From Larix kaempferi (lineage: Eukaryota > Streptophyta > Pinopsida > Pinales > Pinaceae): a DNA stretch of 64,000 nt. How positions within the stretch are numbered: position 1 is the first letter of the stretch; each line of letters starts with the position of its first letter. Position numbers and translations under genes: made by a program. Under the pieces are notes generated by a model. That model saw nothing but the letters and a program-made list of their open reading frames with translations. It made no database searches and was not told the DNA's origin. Positions 11,664-22,948 of this stretch are shown here, in pieces. Location of the stretch: contig BSBM01000179.1 of assembly GCA_027924585.1 (NCBI GenBank), positions 17,089,001-17,153,000 of the forward strand. The letters run 5' to 3'.

Positions 11664-14366
11664 TAACCTGAAAGAAGGCATGGTATGGCATGTATGACAC
11701 TTGTTGCACTTACGATGCTAGGGCTTGATATAACAAAAACTAGTCATTGTAGCACTTTCGCTATAAATCCATTTTGGCGAAGTTTTCAGATCTGAAACAT
11801 TTACAGGTCGAAGATCAGATCCCCATGTACCTTGTGTCCAAAGGACAACTTCTAATTCGTTGTACTTTGTGTTTTATGATCTGTACAATTTAGGGTTTCT
11901 GCCTCTTCCATATCTGAGTCATAAACATGTGACTTAGGAAAAAAGGTCATAATTTGCGCTAGGAAGCTCCAAATGAAATTTCGTAAAAAGTAACAAGTAG
12001 TGCATAGACTGTACGTTCTTAGGTAACTTTTTCAGAGGCCGAAACTAAACCAGTGACATGTGGCACGCCATACAAGTTCGCTCTCATGTTTTATCCCATA
12101 ATAGGTCACGGTTCGACACTTGGCATAAATCTCTCTTAGAGAATCCAATTGAGGTCAAACCTATGGGGTTGGAGAGATGACAGGTTGGGCTACCACAGGT
12201 AGAAGTTTTAGACCCTGTGGATCAGAAAGTTCGGAGTTACACAAAAAACAATCAGGTACATATTTCTGTCAAAACATAATTATTTTTGAGCACCTTCATT
12301 CATGGCTTCGGGAATTTAAGGTTTCGGAGAAAGATGGAATTTTTGTAATCGGAGACCACGGCTGAATGCTACTCATCAAAATCAAAATTTAGAGACCAAG
12401 ATCAGATTTTTGGTTGGGTAGAAGGCCGGGCTTGATCAGACCCTAGTTCGGGACTTTGATCGGAAAAGTGGAAAATTAGGGCTTCTGCAAAAATGAGAAT
12501 TTTTGAAATCTGTGACCACGGCTGGAAGATCCTAAAAAAAATAGAAGCTTAGACCTTTGGATCGAACTTTTTGATTGGGCAGAAGGGTGGGATTTATCAA
12601 ACCCTAGTTCAGGGTCATGTCCAGTGAATCTAGAAGTTTCAAAGGAAAATTTGAGGGGTGAAACTTTGCAGTTTTCAAATTCTGAATATACCGGCTTGAT
12701 CAGCTCATCAAGGCGTATCTTTCTATCCTTTCAGAAGTTTGAATTTTTAGGGTTTCTCTAACAAACCCTAATCCAGCTCCAAATCCAGTTCCTACAAATC
12801 AAGTGGATTGGGTTAATCCTATAAGAGAATGGATTGGTCACCTGCATAAGTGAAGAAGTTCCTGTTTCAGAGGGAGATGAGGCTGAGGCCTTACATAAGA
12901 AGATTACAAGCAATCTCGACAGGTATGACTCATACAAGTATGTTTCGAATTCTGTTCATAATTAAGTTTATGATATGTTTGTCTTCATATTATTACGGTT
13001 AGTACAATCTTGGTTAATTTTAGACTTGTCGTATCACCTTAATAAAATTATGAATGCATGATAGAAGATATTCATTAATTAGGTTTTTTGACACTTATGA
13101 TTGTACTAATGTATTGTGATGTTGTCCACTAACTTGGAAGGTACATCAAGAAAGACAAATCATGTTCTAGTTCAAGAACATATGACCATGGTGACATGAA
13201 GACAAAGGTTCATCCATTGCCATGGATCACATAGAAGATCTACTTACGAGGTATGTATAACTTGGTTAACTTATGAGATATGCAGGTTACTAGCACAAGT
13301 CACTTAAGAGAACAAGAAGACATCATGTGGGCATGTTAGATAATAACCAACTAACATATTAATCCATGTATGTTTTTCCTATATCAAGTTAGAATCTCAC
13401 CTTGTGTTAGGATCCCTTATATAAGTATACTTGGTATGATTGGTTATGTTTATTCATAAAGTTAGAAATGTAAGTAATCAAGGGTTTATGCATATTATGT
13501 CTCTTATCTTGATTAATGATTTGACTAACCAGAAGAGTCCTATGATCAAATAAGAATATGCATGAGTAAAAGAAGTCTTCCCTGAAACCTTGAATACTAA
13601 TGTTTATTATTTGTGTTTGAAATGATCATGGCTATACATGTTTAAGATTATTGTGTTTTGATAGTATTAAGATTATTGTGTTTTGATAGTATTAAGATTA
13701 TACTAATGAATGTGTGATTATGTATGAGACCTCGAGGATAACACAATGATGATACTAATAAGCATGCATAGTGATTAATGATGGATATAAGTTCAAGGAC
13801 AGGTAATCCAGGAAGCAAAGATCAAGAGGGAGCACACTCCAGTAGTTTCTACAAGGATGCAGATATTCAGAGGGACTCGACCACTTCTCACAATCCACAT
13901 CAGGATGGAGTTGTAAAGATTTAAAGGGAGTCCACCCAACAACCAAACAAATATAAGTATTTGAATTACCATTTTTTGCATATTTGATTGTTTAAATAAT
14001 ACTGTTCAATGATGTATATACTGATGTCCCTAGAATTATGTTGTGTATTATGCATATTAGAATAATTGCATTGATGAACAATATACTACTAATATGCATG
14101 TGATGGGTAAGTGCAAACTCTTAACAATGTTCTGGTAGAGATTGGAAGACATCTAGAAAGTTACAGGATATGGATGAATGTTGTATTGAAGCATTGGCTA
14201 AAATAATTGCATGACTGTATGACATATTTCTTTATGTATAAGAATTTGTTCTGAAAACTATGAGATGTTTCTAATCATGCAATTTAACTTGTTTTGTAGG
14301 AAAGATCGTATACCTTCACCTACAAAAGAAGGACTACAACATTTGTTCTAGCAACAAAGATATCTA
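11664..14366 (+). other. Element B 5' internal region without recognisable gag, protease or integrase
   Basis: About 2.7 kb with only short ORFs. Several stretches are bordered by splice-like signals. One is a coding-looking segment ending GACAG/GTATGA near 12921, and another starts after GGAAG at 13139 and ends GAG/GTATGT near 13251. ACAG/GTAATC occurs near 13801, and a TTTTGTAG acceptor lies near 14299 just before the RT remnant. This could be decayed gag with introns or captured foreign sequence; I cannot say which. A GTGTTTTGATAGTATTAAGATTA repeat at 13645-13700 is present in about two copies. Confidence 0.4.
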
Positions 14367-15590
14367 TTGAAGATATTGAAGTTCCTAGGATTCGGGAAGA
14401 TTGCCATGATCGAGGAGTACCAGTCGATCATGAAGAATGATGTTTGGGATGCAGTCCCAAGACCTGAAGGGAAGTCTGCTGTGACTTCCAAATGGATCTA
14501 TAAGATCAAGCATGCACCATATGGTAGGATAGACAACTTTCTATCCAGTTTGGGCTTTACCAAGAGTAAAGTGGATTCCAACCTTTACTAAAAGGTTGAG
14601 GAAGGAAATCCTGTGATACTACTGTTGTATGTAGATGATCTGTTTGTAACAGGTGAAGATAGATTGATTGCCGATACAAAGAGGGAGCTTGCTGCCGAGT
14701 TCGAGATGAAGGACTTGGGGATGATGCACTATTTTCTAGGCATGGAGGTGTGGCAGAGTATAGATGGGATCTTCCTTAGACAAGGGAAGTATGCAGTAGA
14801 GATCCTGAAGAGGTTCGGGATGATGGACTGCAAGGCCATGACCAAACCTATGGCATCAAACCTGAAGCTTCTATGTGATGCTTCATCTGAGCGGGTTGAT
14901 GTCACTATGTATCGTCAAATGATTGGGTCCTTGATGTACCTGACGAACACGAGACCAAATATTTTCTTTGCGGTGAACACATTGAGCCAGTTCCTGACGG
15001 ATCCGAGGAGTGTTCACCTAGTTGTTGTAAAGCATATTCTGAGGTACCTGAAGGGTACAGTTGATTATGGGCTCAAGTATGATGCGAATCAAAAGTTTAA
15101 CCTGCAGGGTTATGTTGATTCAGATTGGGCAAAAAGTGCTGCAGATAGGAAGAGCACTTATGGGTGCTGCTTTAGTATGGGATTAGGTGTGATCTCTTGG
15201 TTTAGCAGGAAGCAGTCCTGCATAGCACTGAGTATAGATGAAGCAGAGTAGGTTGCAGCTTGTTCGACTAGTTGTGAGGCAGTATGGCTTAGGAAGCTAC
15301 TGTCTTAGTTATTTGATCTCTTGCTGGAGGCTACTGGTATCTTTTGTGACAACTAGAGTTGTGTGAAGCTGTCTGAGAACCCGGTGTTCCACGATAGGTC
15401 GAAACACATTGAGATCAAATATCACTATGTCAGGGATATGGTGCAGAGAAGAGCAGTGAAACTCCTGTATGTTGCGAAAGATGAGCAGATTGCAGATGTG
15501 CTGACGAAGCCACTAGCCAGAGTGAAGTTCGAGTACTTCAGAGAGAGGCTTGGTGTCCTTCAGGTGAATGACACTTTGAGGAAGAAGTGA
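14367..15590 (+). pseudogene. Copia pol remnant: partial RT plus RNase H
   Basis: The first ORF (14367-14591) carries the RT start, with NDVWDAVPRPEGKSAVTSKW. It jumps from HAPYG directly to RIDNFLSSLGFTKSK, so the central fingers/palm part expected in copia RT is missing. After a stop, 14613-15251 has LLLYVDDLFVTG (intact YVDD) and the KRFGMMDCKA-TPMA connection. It then has the MIGSLMYLTNTRP block and RNase H with LKGTVDYGLKYDA, DSDWA and STYGCCF. After two stops the C terminus continues at 15363-15590 with HIEIKYHYVRDMVQR and ADVLTKPLA. The enzyme is non-functional because of the deletion and stops, but otherwise well conserved against element G. Confidence 0.9.
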
Positions 15591-17231
15591 TGGAGACATT
15601 TGCTGAAGCCATTCCGAGCATGGTGAGAGGAGGATCCTTCCATGGCTGTGGATATAAGCGCTGGATGATGAGCATTAAGACGATGCTCCAGTTACTACTC
15701 TGTATATGCATCATGTTGGATGCTTGTTATGATTTGTTGGATCATGTATATGTATATGCATCATGTTGGATGCTAATTGGACCATGTATCTGTATATGTA
15801 TCAGGTGGATACGTTTGTATGATCAGGTAGATCATGTATGTTGATATATATTAGATGGATACATTGTATGATCAGGTGGATCATGTATTTGTGTATGTAT
15901 CAGATGGATACATTGTATGATCAGGTGGATCATGTATGATGATATGTATCAGGTAGATACTTGGTATGAATCAGGTGGATGCATTGTATGATCAGGATGA
16001 TCATGGATGACGAGCTTCAGGATGTTGCTCAATATGACATGCATCAGGACGATGCAGTGATGATGATCATGATGATCATATGTGATGACATGTATCAGGT
16101 GGATACATTACATAATCAGTTGGATTATGTGTGATGAGTTCCGAAGACATAGATGCACATGAGCTTTTTGGACATGGTTGTAGATGTGTTCTCCCATGGT
16201 CATGATGTAATTGTTGGGCTTTTTCGACATGGTGGCAGATGTGTTCTCCCATGGTCGTGATGTAATTGCCAGGGCCATTCGAGCATGGTTGTAGATGTGT
16301 TCTCCCATGGCTGCGATATAAGTGCTGGGGCCATTCGAGCATGGTTGTAGATGTGTTCTCTCATGGCTGCAATATAAGTGCTAGGGCCATTCGAGCAGGG
16401 TTGTAGATGTGTTCTCCCATGGCTGCGATATAAGTGCTAGGCCATTTTAGCATGGTTGTAGATGTGTTCTCCCATGGCTGCAATATAAGTGCTGTGCCAT
16501 TCTCGCATGGTTGTAGATGTGTTCTCCCATGGCGTAGATGTAAGTGCTGTGTGATGTGCATCTGGGTTGTGCTTCATGAACGATGATCATAAGTATCAGG
16601 ATGATACTTTGTGTCCGTGGATAGGTTGTGTAGATGAGCATGTAAGTAGACCTGGGAGATCTGGACAAGATGAAAAAGGCCTCAGATGCTCTTTCGAGGC
16701 ATTGCCATGACCACATGTAATCAGACCTAAAGATCTGGACAGGATGAAAAAGGACTCAGATGCTCTTTAGAGTTCTTGCTTGGCAAGACACCCTTTTAAG
16801 GTTTTGTGGTAGGAGTCACATGTAATCAGACCTGGAGATCTAGACATGATGAAAAAGGCCTCAGATGCTCTTTAAAGGTTTTGTTATTATCACATGTAGA
16901 AGATCCTGGGAGATCCTATAGGTTGGAGTTGTGTACCTGTAACAGGCTAGGATGCTCTTTCGAGGTTTTGTGACGCACGTAATAAGTCATGAGGATTCCA
17001 TAGCATGGCCAGTGATGATGAAGACCTGCAGGTGGTGGGCCTACATCCAGTATGAAAAAGGACTGGCTCTGTAGAACTTCCTATGATGAGTAGATTTAGA
17101 GATTGATTGAGATAGAAGCAGCAGTGATGATGACGATGACTCGATGACGATTATCCAGTGACGATGATTTAGAGAAGAAGACTTGTGCTAAAAGACCTTT
17201 GTCAAGAAATACCTTCCTAGTTAAGAGGGAG
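15591..17231 (+). other. Element B 3' untranslated region with three tandem-repeat fields
   Basis: Between the pol stop and the 3' LTR there are three fields. The first is a field of GGATCATGTAT/ATCAGGTGGATAC repeats (about 15700-16000). The second is the roughly 57-bp array at 16165-16560. The third is a field at 16640-16990 with GATGAAAAAGG-CTCAGATGCTCTTT repeated three to four times. It ends in the purine tract AAGAGGGAG (17223-17231). No ORF in it is considered real. Confidence 0.75.
16165..16560 (+). repeat. About 57-bp tandem repeat, roughly 7 copies
   Basis: Each unit contains GGTTGTAGATGTGTTCTCCC followed by ATGG and a variable GGCCATTCGAGCA segment. The same repeat, reversed, occupies 62560-63090 in element G, so the array is a family trait rather than a local accident. 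Confidence 0.88.
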
Positions 17232-17919
17232 TGTTGATGTATATGTAACTTCGGAATGTATTTCATATATGTATATTGTATTCCTATAGAGATAGTATTA
17301 TTCCTCTATACGGAAGTGTTTGTATTCTATAGAGATGTTATTATTCCTCTATACGGAAGTGTCGTCATTTATATTGTAAGTGTCGTAACTTATACTTGAT
17401 GGGTTATTAGACCACTTTGTTGGGGTCGGCCCTGTATAAGTCATGTGGGTCAAAGGGTTATTAGACCACCCTATTGGGGGTCTGCCATGTGGGTCAAAGG
17501 GTTATTAGATCACCCTATTGGGTGTCGGCCCAGTCAGCATTATGTTATGCGGTTAAGTTAATGCCGACCTAGTAAAGGTTATTATGCAAGTCAAGTCATG
17601 TATAAATAGAGTGCGGGAGGCACTCTATTTCATCATTCTATTCTCTCACACACACTTTGAAAAGTGGCGCACTTGTGGAGGAGGAGAAGCTGCTGCTAGG
17701 AGATGTCTATCTCTTATGCTTGGGTTGTATCATTGCTCTATCTATCTCTGAGGAAGTTATTGGAGTTTTTCACCTTTATGGTTTTCCCCAAGTAAACTCT
17801 GTGTCTCTTGTGTGCTTGCATTATTGTGTCCATGATTGATATGTTGTAGATATGATGTACATGTTATTCTCTTAGTTAAGATCCTAGATCAGATTGAAGT
17901 AAATTCTGAAAAACTAACA
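17232..17919 (+). repeat. Element B 3' LTR
   Basis: Mirrors 10984-11651, with about 20 extra bases around 17350-17385. The TATA box TATAAATA is at 17601-17608. The element ends ACTAACA at 17919, followed by GTAAG. Confidence 0.9.
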
Positions 17920-19536
17920 GTAAGACGTCATCAACATAAAGAATGCAGTTCACCAAAGGCATCTTCAATAAATCCAAAAGGCAACATGCGTCCAAAAGTG
18001 CCCAAGAACAATCAAAAGAAGAGGTTATGTGGTTGAACCATTATTAACCCGTGCTATAGCGCATGTTATCAGTTTAGTCTGCGTGCGATACTCACACATA
18101 TTTTCCTTTGATTATCGCGCAACTGTCAAAATGACGAGACTACCTACTTCCCACAACGCCATGAAGGCTCTTGAAGGCCCCATCACCTCCAACAATTTTA
18201 ATTTGTCTCCTCACACACATGGTGGCATTAAATAACATCCTTGGTGTACCTTGGAACTAGTTTATGGAGTACATGGGTTCACATTTGGATCTAGTTGTTT
18301 CTTGGCCACCTCTTGGCCTATAAAATGAGGCCATTGGCATGCATTTTGTAGAGAGAAAAACGAGCAAAGTTATGCTGCTGAATTTGTGTTAGAGATTCCT
18401 CATAGCTCACATCTTCCTACATTTGTAAACATTCCAAAGCTCCCTTGCCACCTTCCTCCAAGGGGCAAGAGTTTCTCTCCATTGTTTTCTCACCCACTTA
18501 GCATAAAGTTTGTACACGAAGAACCTCCCTAAGGGGGATTGTTGGCTTCCCTTGAAGCCCACACCTCCTAAGTGTTGTATAGCTTGACCATTGGGCAATA
18601 CAAATTATTTTTCATACATTTGGTTTTTAGAGATTGCATTCTTCCCCCATTTCCTTTGTTATATTTTGTTTATTTTTCTTTCTTTTATTTGAATTCCACT
18701 AACAACCACTTGTAAGATCATTTGGAGGACATAACCACCCCCATGGGGATCCAAGGACAGAGGCTGTAGCTAGTGTTTTCACACCAGCTCGTGCTAAAGA
18801 GCACCTACTAAGGATTATGAAACCCTTAGTAGCAGTTTCAAAAATGGATAATATGTGTGTAAATAAAAATAAAAGCTAATCTAACTACTGCAATAAAATA
18901 ATAGATTAATAGGAACCCATGAATAAAATTTGCATTTTATGTTATGTTGCAAATAATGGTTTACAATCAGATTTTACCTCATAAGTTGAGGGGATGGGGG
19001 CCTTTGCAGTTGTACAAAGAGTAGCGCTCCGGGTCTCCCAAGATTCCTTGCTCTTCTCCTAATGCTCAAATGGTGGCCAAGATTCGACTAGATTGGCACA
19101 AAAGCTCAAAGAGGTAGGCTAGAGTGCAATAGGAATTTTGGCAACATAAGGGTAGAAAGAGTGATAACATGGATGTGAAGTGGGGGGCCTCCATCACCTT
19201 TTTATAACAATTTTGGGTGGTGGAGTATTGACCCATGGTATTAGGAAACCACTAGTATTGGTTTGTGGTATTTTGAATTTTCCCTCCTTTTTAATTTTAT
19301 TTTGACTTTTCCCCCTTTTTCTTTTTCTATTTTGGGGATTTTGACCATTTTTTATGGGATTTTAACCTTTTTTGAAGGAGTTCCATTAATTGATGAGGGA
19401 AATAATAATTTTTTTCCCATTTGGTTACCAATTTAAGGATTTTTGGGTTTTTCGAGGCCAAAAATGTAAGAAAAAAAGATAAATGGGTTATGTGACTAGG
19501 GGGATGAGCTAGGTGAACAATTTTTGGGTGTTAACA
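17920..19536 (+). other. Main body of element D (solo-LTR-like)
   Basis: No coding signal; the ORFs at 17836-18598 are short and uncharacteristic. TATAAAATGAGG near 18319 is followed by an R-like region with GAGAGAAAAACGAG. The right part is T-rich with AATTTT/CCCTTTTT blocks. Confidence 0.4.
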
Positions 19537-20819
19537 GAGGCCTTGCTACAACTTACAAGGCTTAGCCTTTTACCAAGTGGAGGGATACACCCTTGTGCAA
19601 TTTGTTCCACAACACTATGGAAATAACATCATCATAATATATGCAATATCTTCACCATGATTCACCAAGAGAGAAACCCTAAAACATATGTAAGATCCAT
19701 ACATTTTCCAAGATCACAAGATGAAGAAACAAGAGAGAAAACCTAGTCATTCACCATATCCTTCAACAAAATAAACACTAGATCATATCATCACATCTCC
19801 CCTACAACAATATTTCCAACGAGCTAAGAAGTTCGTGATTCCGATATCATATGAGAAAGTTATGCAAGTTTTCGCCAAGATAAAGAATTGAGAGAAAAAC
19901 AATAGATCATCCTTCAAACTCTTCATAAGATCCTCCTCTAAATTTTTCTCTACTCCTTGAAAGTGCTCATAAGAGGAGATGAACTTGGATGGTCAAAATG
20001 AAATGATCTAAGTACTTGTATTTATACCTTTCCAGGTTAATTTTTAAATCACTTTAGGGTAGGTCGGCCATAACTTATTATTATTTTTGTCTTCCACATT
20101 TTAGGGTCTTCTTTAGTGGGTCAATGACCATTTCATGGCTTCATCAAGGGGCTTTTTGACCACTTCATGATTATGTGGACATATCATCATTACTTTAGGG
20201 GCTTCCTTACACTTCACATGGTCATGTGGACACATCATCATCATTTTAGGGGATTATTCACACTTCTCATCATCATGGTCTTGTGGACAAATCATCATCA
20301 CTCTAGGGTATTATTCACACTTCTCATCATCATGGTCTTGTGGACACATCATCATATCTTTAAGGGATTCTTTACACTTCACATGGTCATGTGGGAACAT
20401 CATCATTACTTTAGGGGATTCTTCACACTTCTCATCATCATGGTCTTGTGGACACATCATCATTGCTTTGGGGGCATCTTCAATGGCTTTAGGGGCTTGC
20501 TCAATTTGCATACCACTCAAAGTGGGCATGTGGAAGAATCCACATGTTATATCATCCTGTGAGGGCCATGCTTAACAACTAAGTCATAATGGGACCACTT
20601 TGGAGTTATATACACTTATGTCAAGGCTCCCTCAAGGATTTTAGGACATATTCATGTGGACAAATCCTTATTACATTTAGGGTCTTCCTTGTTGCTTTGA
20701 GGGGATTTTTCACTTAACTTCATGGCTTCTCGACCTCTAGGATTCTTCTTGCTTGGATTTTGACATCAATGAAAACTTTATTCAACAATATTCCCATTTT
20801 TCATTGATGGAAACCATCA
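19537..20819 (-). repeat. Element C 3' LTR, inner segment
   Basis: From about 19620 it parallels 30540-31692: TTCACCATGATTCACCAAGAG, AAACCCTAAAACATAT, CTTCCACATTTTAGG, and the array at 20160-20500. It ends GGAAACCATCA at 20819, giving a TG start on the minus strand preceded by a purine-rich tract. Confidence 0.75.
20160..20500. repeat. Tandem repeat in LTR C built on GTGGACACATCATCAT
   Basis: About six imperfect units alternate CACTTCACATGGTCATGTGG and CTTCTCATCATCATGGTCTTG with ACTTTAGGGG between them. A shorter homologous array is at 31060-31340 in the other LTR. The 131-codon His-rich ORF over it is only the repeat read in one frame. Confidence 0.85.
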
Positions 20820-20976
20820 TACTCTCCCTGGATCATGACCCCCCTATCTTCATGCTTATGATCTTTCTCTTCCTCTTTGACATGAATGGAAAATGGTAAC
20901 TTCCCTTGACAATATCTCTCCCCCTATGCTCTTGTTGTGCTGCTCACAACTACTTTTCTACTAAAGATTATGCTGA

Positions 20977-21294
20977 TTAGCTTGGAGTAGAAATCACTCC
21001 CAGTTTTTGTCGAAGATAATCAAATTTCTCCATAGGAAGAGGCTTCGTGAAGATATCTACAATATGTTCCTTTGTCCCAATATATTCCAACTTGATGTTC
21101 TTCTCTATGACCCTCTCCCGTAGAAAATGAAACTAAATAGGAATATGTTTTGTCTTATAATGCATCGCTGGATTCTTGGAGATGTCTATAGCACTGGTGT
21201 TGTCACAAAGTATCAGAATAGGCTCATCATATTTCACTTGTATGTCTTGCAGAGTTTGCTTCATCTAAAGAACCCGAGTACAACATATTGTTGC
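20977..21294 (-). pseudogene. Element C RNase H C-terminus (separated part)
   Basis: On the minus strand, the frame continues the RNase H that stops at 26717: TICCTRVLQMKQTLQDIQVK, then CDNTSAIDISKNPAMHYKTK, HIPI-stop-FHFLRERV, and DIFTKPLPMEKFDYLRQKLG ending VISTPS-stop at 20977. The CDN-SAI and TKPL motifs are the classic end of copia pol. One in-frame stop is present. The 5.4-kb gap before it is element E. Confidence 0.88.
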
Positions 21295-21299
21295 TGCAA
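21295..21299. repeat. Target-site duplication of element E (left)
   Basis: TGCAA, repeated exactly at 26708-26712. Both copies fall inside the RNase H frame of element C. Confidence 0.88.
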
Positions 21300-22948
21300 T
21301 GATTAGTAATCGAGGGACTTATAGCCCACTCAACTTACCAACATGAATACTTGTGAGAAAATTATTTTTTACTCTTTGTTCTTGCTCTGTCAAGGTTGGG
21401 ATGATGCTTAGTTCATTACTTGGCTACTTGGTTGGTTTACTTATGGCATGGAAGCTTCCACATAACCACAACAAATAAAAATCTCGGTGCATAAGTTCTG
21501 CATGAAATACCTTTCCCTTACTATTGGTTGCATACAAGATATTGAAATTCTCAGCATGTATTACTCACGCCGATAGAAAATACAATTTTCCCCAACTATT
21601 TTAAAACGCCCAAGCATTTATAAAATTCCTATCATGTATAGATTCGTCTAGAACTATTTAAATTTATCTCTTTTAAGAGGGATTCGAGTCAACAAGTAGA
21701 ATGAATAGTGAACAAGTCTAAAATTCATTTGGCACTGTTTAAGTTTATCCCAATAGGTATAAAATGCTCAATACTTGTTTAAATATTATCTAGCACAAGA
21801 GAAATTTGCCCCACAATGGAGAAATCTACTCCAACAACAATTAATTCACCTAGCCTGTATAATATTGCTTTGACAACATCTACATTCACCTGAGGAAGAA
21901 TAAATTTGTCCAACAATGATCAAGACACCCCAAGCACATTTAAATTCATCCAACAGTGGTAAAAAACGCCCTAGACACATTTACATTCATCCAAGAGTGG
22001 TCAAAAACTCCCTAGGAATATTTAAATTCATCCCACAGTGGTCAAAACACCCTAGGCACATTTAAATTCAACCAACGCTGGTAAAAAATGCCCCAGGCAT
22101 ATTAATATTCATCCAACAGTGGTAAAAAATGCCACAAGCACATTTACATTCATCCAATAGTGGTCAAAATGCCCTAGGCACATTTACATTCATCCAACAA
22201 TCGCCAAAAACGCCCCAAGCATATTTAAATCCATCCATCAAGTGAGAAAAATTCCCAACAGTCAAATATGTTTAAAAAATTCAATTTAGAAACTACCTAA
22301 ATAATTGCAATAGCTCTTAGATGAGAGCCATTGATCTCAGGATTCATGTTGGAATGGACGGTGGTAGTTTAAGAGTTGTTGGCATTTTTATTTGGAAAGA
22401 CAAATAAAAAAACATGAAACACAACCTCACTTAATAGTTGAGAATGAATGTTTAAACCATCCTATGAACCAAATAAGCATTAAAACACATATCAACTCCT
22501 ATTATAACATTGGAAACAATTAATAAAATGAACAAGATAAATCAATCAAGCATATAATGGACACTGTAAATTTACCCTAGAAACCCAAATGGGAAAACCA
22601 ACTTTGAATGGTTGCTTATTATGTTTTGGCAATATTTGGTCACAAGGCTGCTTATGGCTCCCCTGTGCATCCTATTCTCCTCCTCAACCAAAATCCCTTT
22701 CTGAGTGGAAATGAATGAAGAAATAGGAGAGCTTGGGTAATGGAAATACTAATAGACCTCATCTTTCGTTTCCCATTCCCTATCATTTTCCTCCAATTTC
22801 ATTTTTATTTAATTCATTTTTTTCTCTTGTCTTATTTTGTTTTCCTTGTATTTTTTTTTAATCTTTTGTATCACCTTTAATCATTGTTAGATTACATTGC
22901 TAGTAGCATCATTACAACCATTCAAGAGTTTGGATCCATTTCAGATCA
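21300..22948 (-). repeat. Element E 3' LTR
   Basis: On the plus strand it runs from TGATTAGTAATC to CCATTTCAGATCA. It includes a 40-41-bp minisatellite at about 21900-22240. It parallels 25027-26707 throughout. Confidence 0.88.
21900..22240. repeat. 40-41-bp minisatellite inside LTR E, about 8 copies
   Basis: Unit core CATTTAAATTCATCCAACAG then TGGTAAAAAACGCCCTAGGCA with substitutions. The same array occurs at about 25640-26010 in the other LTR, so it predates the last transposition. Confidence 0.88.

Larger units (their letters stand above)
10984..17919 (+). mobile_element. Element B: deleted Ty1/copia retrotransposon
   Basis: Two LTRs of 668 and 688 bp start TGTTGATGTATATG and end AAAACTAACA. 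An iMet primer site follows the first and a purine tract AAGAGGGAG precedes the second. The flanking pentamers ATAAG and GTAAG match at four of five positions, consistent with an aged target duplication. The internal 5.6 kb has lost gag, protease and integrase, keeps part of RT and all of RNase H, and has a long 3' untranslated part filled with tandem repeats. A second member of the family (G) sits at the right end of the window. Confidence 0.88.
10930..19536 (+). mobile_element. Element D: probable solo LTR, itself split by element B
   Basis: Removing element B leaves about 1.68 kb bounded by TGTTAACGCC and GGTGTTAACA, a 7-bp inverted terminal match of the kind seen at LTR ends. An internal TATA-like CCTATAAAATGAGG at about 18317 supports LTR identity in the plus orientation. 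No second copy, primer site or coding region is visible. The flanks TGATG and GAGGC do not match, so no target duplication supports it. Some LTR C sequence around 19537-19618 also has no partner in the right LTR, which leaves the right boundary uncertain. Confidence 0.4.

Noticed and set aside
16165-16560. Regularly spaced repeats that could suggest a CRISPR array
   Set aside because: Units are contiguous and diverged, without unique spacers, lie in a retrotransposon 3' UTR, and occur in a plant-type sequence.
10930-19536. Element D as a full element with target duplication
   Set aside because: Flanking pentamers TGATG and GAGGC do not match and no second LTR or coding region exists. Kept as a tentative solo LTR.
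20167-20562. 131-codon His/Trp-rich ORF
   Set aside because: It is the LTR C tandem repeat read in one frame. The homologous array at 31067 gives a different broken version.
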